The notes under the pieces: generated by a model | Told to the model about the DNA's origin: nothing | Seen by the model: the letters and a program-made list of their open reading frames with translations, nothing else | Databases searched by the model: none | Assembly (NCBI GenBank): GCA_963707125.1 | Contig: CAVPOU010000027.1 | Location: forward strand, 14,016-78,015 | Direction: 5' to 3' | Length of the DNA stretch: 64,000 nucleotides | Source of the DNA: CAVPDE01 sp963707125 | GTDB taxonomy: Bacteria; Desulfobacterota; DSM-4660; Desulfatiglandales; HGW-15 | Program-made: the position numbers and the translations under genes | Part shown: piece after piece, positions 33,023-42,327 of the stretch | Layout: each line of letters opens with the position of its first letter | How positions within the stretch are numbered: the stretch's first letter is position 1

Positions 33023-33865
33023 TTAGTACTCCGGCGGAAGTTGCTTCAATTGCGCCAGAGAAAATACCGGGCCGTCTTTGCACACGAACTTATCCCCGAT
33101 GTTGCAGCGGCCGCACATCCCGATCCCACACTTCATTCGCATTTCCAGGGACAAAATGATTCTCTCCGGAGGAAACCCGAGCTCCTCCAGCACAGGCTGT
33201 GTAAATTTGATCATGATCGGCGGGCCGCACACAATCGCAATGGCGTTCTCCGCACTGGTGATCTTCTGCTTTGTGATCGTGGGCACAAACCCGACATTGT
33301 ATTTCCAGTTGGGATCGGTCGTCGCATCCACCGTGATGTGCATCTTGATGTCGTCCCGCCGTTCCCACGCCGCCAGCTCATCCTTGTAAAGCAGCAGACC
33401 CGGACTTCTGGCCCCATAGACCACAATGATGTCTTTGAACCTGGGACGGTTCTCAGGGTGGAGCATGTAGACAATGCTCGATCTCAGGGTCGTAAAGGCA
33501 AACCCGCCGCCGATGATGATTACATTCTTGCCTTCCATCTCCTCCCAGGGGTACCAGTTGCCCATGGGTCCACGAACCCCCATCACGTACCCTTCCTTCA
33601 TCATGTGCAGGTGGGTCGTTACCAGTCCCACCTCATTGACGGTAAAGGAGAGAAACCCTTTTTCCGTAGGAGAAGAGGCGATGCCGATAGGGATCTCTCC
33701 CTTTCCGGGCACAGAAAGCTCAGCAAACTGGCCGGGGATGTAGTTGAACTTCTTTTCGTCTTCAGGGTTCAGGAAAACCAGCTTGAAAGTTTTGAGCTTC
33801 TGGTCTTCCGTCTCCGTAACGATCTGATCGATTCGAACCGGATAAGGCCAGTAAGGATTCTGCAT
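33023..33865 (-). CDS. flxA: FAD/NAD-binding electron-transfer subunit (FlxA-like)
   Basis: The protein (280 aa) belongs to the ferredoxin-NADP reductase-like family. FAD is bound near GQFAELSVPGKGEIPIGIASSP and NAD(P) near VIIIGGGFAFTTLRSSIVYM. The C-terminal CGIGMCGRCNIGDKFVCKDG motif supplies four Cys for a [2Fe-2S] cluster. In the FlxABCD-HdrABC complex it takes electrons from NADH. The ATG at 33863-33865 has AGAGGT at a proper distance, and two upstream in-frame starts lack it. It lies 58 bp downstream of flxB. Confidence 0.93.
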   Translation of the reverse strand: MQNPYWPYPVRIDQIVTETEDQKLKTFKLVFLNPEDEKKFNYIPGQFAELSVPGKGEIPIGIASSPTEKGFLSFTVNEVGLVTTHLHMMKEGYVMGVRGPMGNWYPWEEMEGKNVIIIGGGFAFTTLRSSIVYMLHPENRPRFKDIIVVYGARSPGLLLYKDELAAWERRDDIKMHITVDATTDPNWKYNVGFVPTITKQKITSAENAIAIVCGPPIMIKFTQPVLEELGFPPERIILSLEMRMKCGIGMCGRCNIGDKFVCKDGPVFSLAQLKQLPPEY

Positions 33866-33922
33866 TTGACTCATACCTCTGTTCGCGCCTCTCAAGAGAT
33901 TTTTCGACCCAATGCTCCATTC

Positions 33923-34960
33923 TTAGAAGCTGTTCATTTGTTCCGCGACGTCCCTGATATCAATATTGACCGGGCAGTACCGGACGCACCGGCCGCACCC
34001 GGAGCATTGAATTCCGCTTCCATACTTGTCCACATAGTACTTGAGCTTGTGCATGAACCTCTGCCGAACACGCTGAGGCTTCTTGTCCCTTGGGTTATGT
34101 CCCGAACCGTGGAGCGTGAACAGGGGAAACATGCAGGAGTCCCAGTTCCTGATCCGGTCCCCCTGTTTGCCCATGACTTCATCCTGGATGTCAAAGCACC
34201 AGCACGTGGGGCAAAGGAACGTACAAGTTCCGCAATTGAGACAGGCAAAACCCACCTCGTCCCAGAAAGAGGCGGGAAAAAGCTCGTTGATGACTTTTGA
34301 CTTTAGCTGCTCAATGGGAACCATCTTGGTGAATTTCCCGCCGGCAGACTTCTGGATCCCTTCTGCTTTTGCCCGCACGCTCTCGTCGGAAGCCTCTCCG
34401 CCTTCTGCCTTGGCGAAAAAAGTCTCCCCCTTTTTCGTAACCGCCCGGGCAAAAAAAGAATCACCGAGATCGAAAAGAACAACGTCAAGCCATTCCGTCG
34501 CAAAAGGGCCTCCGCCCACAGAGGCACAGAAGCATGAGGAGCAGGGTTCATTGCATCCCAACCCGACCAGCGTCGTTGCTTCAAAGCGCTGCACCCACCA
34601 GGGATCCCTGTACTCGGCATTGTCAAAGTTGCGCTTCACGATTTGAAAACCATGTGCATCGCAGGGTCTGATGCCGACAACCGCACGAGGGGAATAGTCC
34701 TTGCCGGATTCCTTGTAGATATTGGCCTCCGGATCTTTCTCATCCAGGTTCACCTCAAACATCCGTTCGGACTGAGGATAGACCACGCCTTTCGGCGAAA
34801 GCCTTGTGTTCTGATAGGCGAAATCAGGATCCTTGGTGTCATCGAGAGGCTTGAAAAGGTGAAAGTCACCCTCTTTGACAGGCACCAGGATCTGGTAGGA
34901 GTCTCGCAGTTTTCTCAAGGCCGCGTTCCAGGCGGGCTTGGAAAATGTCATTTCAAGCAT
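33923..34960 (-). CDS. flxB: Fe-S subunit of the Flx complex (FlxB-like)
   Basis: The protein (345 aa) resembles the beta subunit of sulfhydrogenase/anaerobic sulfite reductase (HydB/AsrA type). A roughly 230-residue N-terminal domain includes PCDAHGFQIVKRNF and a Cys set GLGCNEPCSSCFCASVGGG. Two ferredoxin-like clusters follow: CLNCGTCTFLCPTC and CSGCGRCVRYCP. It is expected to pass electrons between the FAD subunit and the rest of the complex. Residues are intact throughout. A repeat (35006-35104) lies between it and flxC. Confidence 0.9.
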   Translation of the reverse strand: MLEMTFSKPAWNAALRKLRDSYQILVPVKEGDFHLFKPLDDTKDPDFAYQNTRLSPKGVVYPQSERMFEVNLDEKDPEANIYKESGKDYSPRAVVGIRPCDAHGFQIVKRNFDNAEYRDPWWVQRFEATTLVGLGCNEPCSSCFCASVGGGPFATEWLDVVLFDLGDSFFARAVTKKGETFFAKAEGGEASDESVRAKAEGIQKSAGGKFTKMVPIEQLKSKVINELFPASFWDEVGFACLNCGTCTFLCPTCWCFDIQDEVMGKQGDRIRNWDSCMFPLFTLHGSGHNPRDKKPQRVRQRFMHKLKYYVDKYGSGIQCSGCGRCVRYCPVNIDIRDVAEQMNSF

Positions 34961-35005
34961 GGTCTATACCTTCGCAAATGTCAGGGTCCTAATCTGTCCC
35001 TGAGT

Positions 35006-35104
35006 TGGAGTGATGGAGTATTGGAGTACTGGAGTACTGGTAAGGCAGGTCCTCAGTTGTGTTTTGGCCATTACTCCAACACTCCATACTCCATTACTCC
35101 ATCT
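35006..35104. repeat. Palindromic repeat R5 inside the flx-hdr operon
   Basis: Left arm built on GGAGTATTGGAGTACTGGAG and right arm on CTCCAACACTCCATACTCC. It fills the 149-bp gap between flxC and flxB. It is a hairpin of about 40-nt arms with a 25-nt loop. Confidence 0.7.
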
Positions 35105-35109
35105 TCATT

Positions 35110-36060
35110 CTACTTTATAAACTCATTGTAATCATCGGGTCTGTACACATCCAGGGGCGGCCTTTGCTCCAGACTGAGCCCCGCTTCCCACGAGAAATAC
35201 TGCTGAGCATCTTTATTGAGCTTCTTGGTGAACTGTCTCATGGAGATTCCCACCGGGCAGACCCTCTCGCAAGCCCCGCAGTCGGTGCACCGCCCCGCAC
35301 AGTGATAGGCCCTCAGAAAATGAAAGGTCATCGTGTCCGTGGGATCGTTGCTTTTTCCCACCCACTGAGGTCTTGATTCATCGACAAAACAAGTCGGGCA
35401 ATAACACAAGGGGCACACGTTTCGGCATGCGTAGCATCGGAGGCATCTGGAAACAAGTTGAGCAAAAAAGGCCCGCTTCTTCTCAGGCTCCATCTCCTCA
35501 ATACGCGCCACATCACCGTAAGGATCCATCCCTTCCTGCTCCGGGACCGGTTCGGCAATCATCTCATCGAAGATCACCGGGTTCCGGTGCGTGCAAACCA
35601 CACAGTTCCTCTGAAGAAAATCCTTCTTCTTGAAGGTCTGGCTGAAACCCGCTCCCTTGACCGTGAACTCCTCTCCCTGATCCTCCACATCGAGGATCTC
35701 CTTTTGTCCCACCGCTCGTGTCACGGCACGGTGATCGATCATGCCGGTACAGGGAATCCCGATGATGTAAAGCTGCTCCCGTTTGATCTGGTTCTCGATG
35801 ATATGAGTCACGATATTCCTGGAATTGCAGCCGGTGGCCACGATCCCGATCTTCTCCGTCCTCTTGGTCAGATAGTTGCAGAGATTGAGGCCGCAGTTGC
35901 TGTCCCAGTAAAGAAGGTCTGCTTGGTCCGGATGATGGATGAGGACAGGCTGGTTCATCATCGCCACAGAGCCTTTCCGATATCCAATGAAGACTTCCAC
36001 CTTCCCTTCTGCAAGAAGCTCCCTGGCTCTCTCCCTGATCTTCTCCGCGTATTCTCGCAT
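35110..36060 (-). CDS. flxC: Fe-S subunit of the Flx complex (FlxC-like)
   Basis: The protein (316 aa) has an N-terminal region similar to the coenzyme F420 hydrogenase/dehydrogenase beta fold, with GIVATGCNSRN and IGIPCTGMIDHR. Two ferredoxin-type cluster motifs follow, CLRCYACRNVCPLCYCPTC and CTDCGACERVCP. It is an iron-sulfur relay in the Flx module. The ATG at 36058-36060 overlaps the flxD stop as TGATG, so translation is coupled. An upstream GTG at 36063 is the alternative start. Confidence 0.88.
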   Translation of the reverse strand: MREYAEKIRERARELLAEGKVEVFIGYRKGSVAMMNQPVLIHHPDQADLLYWDSNCGLNLCNYLTKRTEKIGIVATGCNSRNIVTHIIENQIKREQLYIIGIPCTGMIDHRAVTRAVGQKEILDVEDQGEEFTVKGAGFSQTFKKKDFLQRNCVVCTHRNPVIFDEMIAEPVPEQEGMDPYGDVARIEEMEPEKKRAFFAQLVSRCLRCYACRNVCPLCYCPTCFVDESRPQWVGKSNDPTDTMTFHFLRAYHCAGRCTDCGACERVCPVGISMRQFTKKLNKDAQQYFSWEAGLSLEQRPPLDVYRPDDYNEFIK

Positions 36061-36491
36061 CACGCCACCTCAGCCCTTCTCTTAATCAGGTGAGTTGCCG
36101 GTCCAAGCGCCGTCACCTCCTTGGCCACGGCCTGCGCCACCTCCACAAATTTCGTTGCCTCCGCAGACGATATCCAGGAAAAATGAAGCCTCCCCGGCTC
36201 CATCCCGATGTGCTCCAGCAGCCCCTTCAGAAGAGCGAACTTTCTCCGCGCGTAGTAATTACCTTCCAGGTAATGGCAGTCTCCCGGGTGTCACCCGGAA
36301 ACCCAGACCCCGTCCGCTCCACGACGCAGCGCCGCCAGAATGAACTTAGGGCTCACCCGGGCTGAACAGGGGATTCGAATGACCCTGAAATTGGGAGGAT
36401 ACTGAAAGCGGCTCACCCCTGCCAGGTCCGCCGCACCGTAGCTGCACCAGTTGCACAAGAAGGCGGTGATCTTAGGTTCCCAGTCGTTCAT
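36060..36491 (-). CDS. flxD: MvhD-type iron-sulfur subunit FlxD, selenoprotein
   Basis: Read through the in-frame UGA at 36293-36291, the frame gives a full-length 143-aa MvhD-family protein with selenocysteine at position 67 (VSG-U-HPGDCHYLEGNYYARR). Without read-through it would stop at 66 aa and lose the conserved HPGDCHY half. The N-terminal half has FLCNWCSYGAADLAG and VIRIPCSARV, the known Cys pattern of this [2Fe-2S] protein. Family members carry Cys, or Sec in several known selenoproteins, at this position. A SECIS-like hairpin follows. It links the Flx module to HdrA. The stop overlaps the flxC start. Confidence 0.9.
36258..36274 (-). promoter_or_regulatory. Candidate bacterial SECIS element of flxD
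   Basis: Sixteen nt after the UGA the RNA can form AUUACC-UGGAA-GGUAAU, a 6-bp stem with a G-containing apical loop. Distance and size fit bacterial SECIS hairpins recognised by SelB. Confidence 0.65.
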
Positions 36492-36517
36492 TTCGATCTC
36501 TCCGACTTGTTCTTTTC

Positions 36518-36610
36518 ACCCCCACCCTTCCCTCCCCCATCGATGGGGAGGGGATTCGCGCTGCTCATTCGATCTTCCCCTCCCCTGGTGGGAGGGGTTA
36601 GGGGAGGGGG
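36518..36610. repeat. Palindromic repeat R7 inside the flx-hdr operon
   Basis: Inverted arms of C-rich and G-rich sequence (CCCTCCCCCATCGATGGGGAGGG at the left, CCCCTCCCCTGGTGGGAGGGG at the right) between hdrA and flxD. It is the third repeat located in a gap of this gene run. Confidence 0.65.
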
Positions 36611-36614
36611 ATGT

Positions 36615-39600
36615 TTACATCTCGTTAATCATGGCCATGATCTGGCCTTCTTCAAATCCTCTCAAGTTCAGAGCGCCGGACCGGCATGACGCAACGCAGA
36701 GCCCGCAGCCCTTGCAGAGCACGGGATTCACTTCTGCTTTTCCTGCGAACGGTCCTTTCGCCACAAAGGACGGGGCCGAGTAGGGGCAGAGCTCCACGCA
36801 CACCCCGCAACTGCTGCAGGAGAGAGGATTCACATAGGCGACCATGCCGCTGACCTTCACTCTTTCTCTGGCCAGCAAGGTCACCGCCCTGGAGGCGGCA
36901 GCCTGCGCCTGGGCAACCGATTCATCGATGGGCTTTGGATAGTGAGCCATCCCGCAGAGAAAAACACCGTCCGTAGCGAACTCCGAAGGCCCAAGCTTTG
37001 CGTGCGCTTCCACAAAAAATCCGTCCTCATTCATGGGGACCTTGAAAAACTGAGCCAGTTTCTCGTCCTTGTACGGCAAGATCGCCGAAGCCAGGGCCAG
37101 GAGGTCTGCTTTCAGCACAAGGTTTTCACCCAGATTCTGGTCCACCACTTCGATCTTGAGCCCATCTTCTCCTGCCGAAACCTTCGGCTTCTGGTCCTTG
37201 GAGAACTGAACAAAGAGCACCCCTTCCAGCCGGGCCTTGCGGTAGACGTACTCCCTCTCTCCGTAAGTCCGAATGTCCCTGTAAAGGATGTAGACGTTCA
37301 TGTCGGGGTTCATCTCTTTGAGTTGAAGCGCGCTCTCAATGGAGTGGGTACAGCACACTCTGGAACAGTACGGCCGTTGGGGTTCCCGGGACCCGACGCA
37401 CTGGATAAACACCGCATTCTTGATCCCCTTCAACGACGGGTCGTGATTCTGAAACCTCCTGTCCAGTTCCAGATGGGTCATCACCCTGGGATCTTTCCCG
37501 TAAAGGTATTCGTCCGGTTTGAACTCCTTCGCTCCTGTTGAAAGCACCGCAATCCCGTGCTCAACGACCTGCGCCCCTGTGCTGAGAGTCGTCTTGAAGT
37601 TCCCGACAAAACCTTCCACGCTGGTCAGCTCTGTGCTTAGGTGCACATCAATGTTGGCATCGGCCTCAACGGATTGGACAAGATCCGAAAGGTTTTTCTG
37701 GATGTCGTCGCCCTTCCAGGTGCGGTAAAGATTTAAGGCCTGCCCGCCCAGCGAGGAGGCTCTCTCCACCAGGCTCACCTTGTATCCCTGCCGGGAAAGC
37801 GTTCTTGCAGACACCATGCCCGAGATGCCTCCTCCCACCACAAGGGCTCTCTGGTTGATGTCCACATCGGCCTCCTTAAGGGGCGTCATCAGGGCCGCCT
37901 TGGCCACCGCCATGCGGACCAGATCCATGGCCTTTTCCGTGGCCTTCTTGGGCTCATCCTTGTGAACCCACGAATCCTGGTTCCGGATGTTGGTCATTTC
38001 AAAGAGATACTTGTTGAGCCCGGCATTGACGAGCGTCTCCTGAAAAAGCGGCTCATGCGTCTTTGGCGTGCACGCCGCCACGACAATGCGGTTCAGGTTT
38101 TTCTCCTGGATCACCTTGGCGATGATGTCCTGCGTGTCCGTCGAACAGGTGAAGAGATTGTCCGTGGCATACTCGACATAGGGAAGGGAGGCGGCATAGT
38201 CCCGCACCGCAGGAACATCGACAACGCCGCTGATGTTGATGCCGCAGTGACACACGAACACGCCGATGCGCGGTCTCTTGTCGCCGGCACTCCTTTCCGG
38301 AGGAGTCTCCTTCTGCTTGGTGAGACTGTTCCTCGCCCTGCTCAAAAGGGCGCCCGCTTCGGCTGCGGCGGAACTCGCTTCGATAACCGACTGGGGGATA
38401 TCCTTGGGTCCCTGGAAAGCGCCGCAAACAAAGATGCCTTTCCTGGACGTTTTCACGGGCTCAAAAGTCTCGGTCTTGCAGAATTGGCCTTCTGTGAGCT
38501 CGATGTCGAGCTTCTTGGCAAGCCCCACCACCTCAGGCGCTATTTCAAGACCCACAGAGAGAACCGCCATGTCAAAGCGCTCTTCCACCACCTCGCCCTT
38601 TTCGTTCACGTAAGGGATGAGGACGTCTCCGCTTCCCTGCACCGATTCGATGGTGGGCACCCTGGAGCGAATGAATCGAACGCCATGGGTTTCCCTCGCC
38701 GCATTGTAGTAACGTTCAAAATCCTTCCCATGGGTCCGCATATCCATGTAGAAGATGGCACACTCCAGATCTTTTCCTGCATGCTCTTTCGCGATCACCG
38801 CTTCTTTAATGGCATACATACAGCAGACCGAAGAGCAGTAACCGTGATCGCAGACGTGGATGTCCCTGGAGCCGATGCACTGAAGCCAGGCGATCTTTTT
38901 CGGAGCCTGGTGATCCGAAGGCCTCTGGAGATGGCCCTGGTAAGGGCCGGTGGCGCTCAGGATGCGCTCAAACTCCATGCTGGTGACGACGTTTGGGTAT
39001 TTGGCGTACTTGTAGGTCTGATACCGGGTTGGATCATAAGGCACAAACCCCGGAGCAAGGACAATGGCTCCGACGCTCAAATGGAGCTTCTGTTCTTTGT
39101 CTTCAAAATGAATGGCTTTTGTAGGGCAGAACTTCTCACAGGCGCGGCACTTGCCTTTTTCAAAAAAGATGCAATTGTCTTTATCGATCGCGTATTTGAG
39201 AGGCACCGCCTGGGCATACTGGACATACACTGCCTTGCGCTTGATCAGGTTTTCGTTAAAGGCGTCGTCCACTTTCTTGGGACACTTTTCAGCGCAGGTC
39301 CCGCAGGCGATACATTTCTCCATGTCTACGAAGCGGGGATGCTTGACCACCTCCACCGAGAAGTTTCCCGGTTCACCGCTCACGTCTGTGACTTCCGAAA
39401 GGGTCAGGAGTTCGATGTTGAGATGCCGGCCGACCTCGACCAGTTTGGGAGAGATAATTCACATGGCGCAGTCATTGGTGGGGAATGTCTTGTCCAGCGC
39501 CGCCATGGCCCCGCCAATGGAGGGTCCCTTTTCCAGAAGATAGACGTAATACCCGGAGCTGGCGAGATCAAGAGCGGACTGCATGCCCGCGATCCCACCG

Positions 39601-39638
39601 CCCACGACCAGAACCGATCCGTTTACCCGGTCAGACAT
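36615..39638 (-). CDS. hdrA: Long heterodisulfide reductase subunit A (HdrA), selenoprotein
   Basis: The protein (1007 aa) performs flavin-based electron bifurcation in Hdr complexes. The N-terminal FAD fold (VLVVGGGIAGMQSA, about 10-23) runs into PTNDCAM-U-IISPKLVEVG, where the UGA at 39461-39459 encodes residue 60 in place of the cluster-ligand Cys. Ferredoxin motifs are near 105 (CIACGTCAEKCP) and 150 (CRACEKFCP). A second HdrA-like half begins near 455 (VFVCHCG), with FAD motif LVVGGGISGM. C-terminal ferredoxin motifs are CSSCGVCVELCP and CKGCGLCVASC. The ATG follows GAGGGG. Stopping at the UGA would lose the N-terminal FAD fold. Confidence 0.93.
39426..39443 (-). promoter_or_regulatory. 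Candidate bacterial SECIS element of hdrA
   Basis: Fifteen nt after the UGA the RNA can pair CUGGUC with GGCCGG around a 6-nt loop GAGGUC that contains GGU, a frequent feature of bacterial SECIS apical loops. Confidence 0.65.
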
Positions 39639-39699
39639 AAATCACCCCTCTGTTGCAAAAGACCGTACCGTCAAAACCCTAGTTTGAATCGTAACTATA

Positions 39700-39722
39700 T
39701 TGTAGCCACATTGCAACTACAA
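39700..39722. promoter_or_regulatory. Operator-like dyad upstream of hdrA
   Basis: TTGTAG-N11-CTACAA, 62 bp upstream of the hdrA start. On the minus strand a TACAAT (near 39704) could serve as a -10 element, so the dyad would overlap the promoter. The half-sites do not match the Rex consensus (TTGTG...CACAA) exactly. The regulator is unknown. Confidence 0.4.
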
Positions 39723-39800
39723 AATAAAGCCATATTACACGGTCTTTCATGCCCCGACAGGGTAGGAAAACCTCCGGAAGCAGGTAAATGGACTCACCAG

Positions 39801-39870
39801 CCGTCATGCCCGCGCAGGCGGGCATCCAGCATTTTTCAGGCACTCTGGTTTCCGCCTGCGCGGGAATGAC
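39801..39870. repeat. Palindromic intergenic repeat, family R3 variant
   Basis: Arms CGTCATGCCCGCGCAGGCGG and TTCCGCCTGCGCGGGAATGAC, with GCAGGCGG instead of the GGCGGAAGCC of the other copies. It lies between tex and hdrA. Confidence 0.7.
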
Positions 39871-39907
39871 AATCAAGGACAGCAAACATATCGAGAATAC
39901 GTAGAGG

Positions 39908-42169
39908 TTATTTTCGGAAGGCGTCGGCAAACGGGTTATTGAAGGGCCCGGGTTTTGGCTTCTTTTGCAGTGCGGGTTTAGCCTCCGGCTTTTTCTCTTT
40001 CGGTTTTCTCTCTTCTTTCGGCTCCGGCCGGCCCCCCTGCTCTCTCATGGACAGGGAAATGCGGTTTCTCTCAAGATCCACGGCGAGAACTCTCACTTTG
40101 ACGCGCTGGTTGACCTTGACCACTTGTGAGGATCCTTCACAAAACCTTCAGCCAACTCACTGATATGAACCAGCCCGTCCTGATGAACTCCGATGTCCAC
40201 AAACGCCCCAAAGGCCGTTACATTGGTGACCACCCCGCTCAGCTTCATGCCTGGCTGGAGATCGCTGATCTTCGTCACTCCTTCAGCAAAGCCCACACTC
40301 TCAAATTGCTGCCGCGGATCACGGCCGGGCTTGGCCAGCTCCTGGAGGATATCCGTGAGGGTGGGCAATCCTACGGTATCCGTGAGGTAGCGGTTCAAAT
40401 CGATCTGCTTTCTCAAACCCTCGTCTCTCAGAAGATCCCTCACCACGCAACCCAGATCTTTTGCCATGCTCTCCACAATGGGATAGGACTCCGGGTGAAC
40501 CGCACTGGCATCCAGAGGATTTTCTCCGTCCCTTATTCGAAGAAACCCCCCAGCCTGCTCAAAAGCTTTGGGACCCAGGCGAGGCACTTTCCTCAGATCT
40601 CCCCGAGCAGAGAACGGCCCCTTCTCATTCCTGAAAACGATAATGTTCCTGGCAAGCTGCGGACCCAGGCCTGAGACATAAGTCAGGAGTTGTTCGCTCG
40701 CCGTGTTCACCTCCACACCCACCGCATTGACGCAGCTCACGACCGTGTCATCCAGGCTGCCCCTCAAAGCCTGCTGGTTTACGTCATGCTGGTACTGTCC
40801 CACTCCGATCGATTTCGGGTCGATCTTCACCAGCTCTGCCAGGGGATCCATCAGGCGCCTTCCAATGGACACAGCACCGCGAATGGTTACATCCAAATCC
40901 GGAAACTCCTTCCTGGCCACTTCCGAGGCGGAGTACACCGATGCACCGCTTTCATTGACCATGACCAAAAGGATCTCCTCCGGGAGATTCAGGCTTCGGA
41001 TGAAAGACTTCCGTTTCCCTTCCGGCTGTCCCGTTCCCGATCGCAATGGCTTCTGTGCCATAAGTTTTGCACAGTGTTTTAATCGTCTCCGCCGCACCCG
41101 CTCTTCTTTTTTCCGAATCAAAAGGATAAATCGTGTCTGTGTGAAGGAGTTTCCCTTGCCGGTCAAGGCACGCCACCTTGCAGCCCGTGCGGATACCGGG
41201 ATCAATGGCCATCACGTTCTTTTGCCCCAGAGGTGCCGCAAGAAGCAACTCCCTGAGGTTTTCGGCAAACACCTTGATGGCCTCCCGGTCAGCTCTTTCC
41301 CTGGTCTCACCGCGCATCTCCGTTTCCATGGATAAAGACAGGAGCCGTTTGTAGCTGTCCTGCACCGCTTCTTTGACTTGCTGTGAAGCAGCCCCTTCTC
41401 CTTTCACAAACATCTTCTCCAGGATTCTCAGGGCCTCTTCCTCCGGCGGCCTCAATCGCAAATCCAGAAACTCCTCCTTTTCTCCTCGAAAGACGGCCAG
41501 GATTCTGTGAGAAGGAGCCTTGGCCACCGGCTCTTCCCAGGAAAAGTAGTCCCGATACTTGGCTCCTTCAGTCTCCTTGCCCGCAAGAACGGTCGTTGCA
41601 AACAACGCTTTTTCCGCGTAGAGAGAGCGCATCGTTGCCCGTGTGTTCTGGTCTTCATTCACCCACTCTGCAATGATATCCCGCGCACCTGCCAGAGCCT
41701 CATCGTGAGAGGCCACGCCTTTCTCAGTATCCACAAAAGAGGCGGCCTCTTTCATGATATCGACGGCTTCATTCTGGCCGAAGATCATCGTAGCAAGGGG
41801 CTCCAGGCCTTTCTCCCGCGCAATGGTTGCCCTGGTCCGACGCTTTGGCCGAAAGGGAAGATAGATGTCTTCCAGCACGCTCAGCGTCTCTGCGGCAAGG
41901 ATCTTCTCTTTCAGCTCCTCTGTGAGCAATTCCCTTTCCTCAAGAGATTTGAGGATGCTCTCCCGCCGCTTGTCCAATTCCTCCAACTGGGCCAGACGGT
42001 CGCGGATCGCGGTGATGGCCACCTCATCGAGAGACCCTGTCACTTCTTTCCTGTACCTTGCGATGAATGGAACCGTGGCCTCCTGTCCCAGGAGCTCTGC
42101 GGTGGCGGAAACTTGATCCGCTTTAATGCTGAGTTCATCTGCGATCTTGGTGATGTGTCTGTCGTTCAT
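39908..42169 (-). pseudogene. tex: RNA-binding transcription accessory protein Tex, broken by two frameshifts
   Basis: The three overlapping frames join into one Tex of about 750 aa, the normal length. Frame 1 (42169 to about 41004) runs through the N-terminal domain to GNGTAGRETEVF. A one-base excess near 41003-41005 (T-run in the gene) shifts to the frame continuing IRSLNLPEEILLVMVNESGASVYSASEVARKEF. A one-base loss near 40121-40124 shifts again from GFVKDPHK to VVKVNQRVKVRVLAVDLERNR. The helix-hairpin-helix and S1 domains are otherwise intact. Intact remaining sequence suggests either a very recent mutation or sequencing error. Confidence 0.85.
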
Positions 42170-42189
42170 GGTGATCCTTTTGTCGGCAG

Positions 42190-42327
42190 ATAGAAGACAG
42201 GAGACAGTAGACAGAATACAGTAGGAAGAAGAAAACCAAAGGAACAGTGTTCCTCATTCTGTATTCTGTCTTCTATATTTTCGTCTTTTCTCCTGTCTAC
42301 TGTATCCTGTCTTCTGTCTTCTTCTTC
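42190..42327. repeat. Palindromic intergenic repeat, family R6
   Basis: Arms GAAGACAGGAGACAGTAGAC and its inverse with ATTCTGTCTTCT, CTCCTGTCTACTGTATCC and CTGTCTTCTTC. It is a long hairpin of roughly 60-nt arms between tex and the DUF2156 gene, and overlaps the restored stop of the latter. Confidence 0.75.

Noticed and set aside
36060..39638. The UGA codons of hdrA and flxD read as nonsense mutations
   Set aside because: Both fall at known Sec/Cys cluster-ligand positions, both have nearby SECIS-like hairpins, and the downstream sequence is intact and in frame. Frameshift correction is not needed.
39700..39722. Dyad upstream of hdrA as a Rex (NADH sensor) site
   Set aside because: The half-sites TTGTAG/CTACAA depart from TTGTG/CACAA and the spacing is longer, so the assignment cannot be supported. 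It is kept only as an operator-like dyad.
37962..39869. A 635-codon plus-strand frame
   Set aside because: Antisense to hdrA, and it runs through the R3 repeat.
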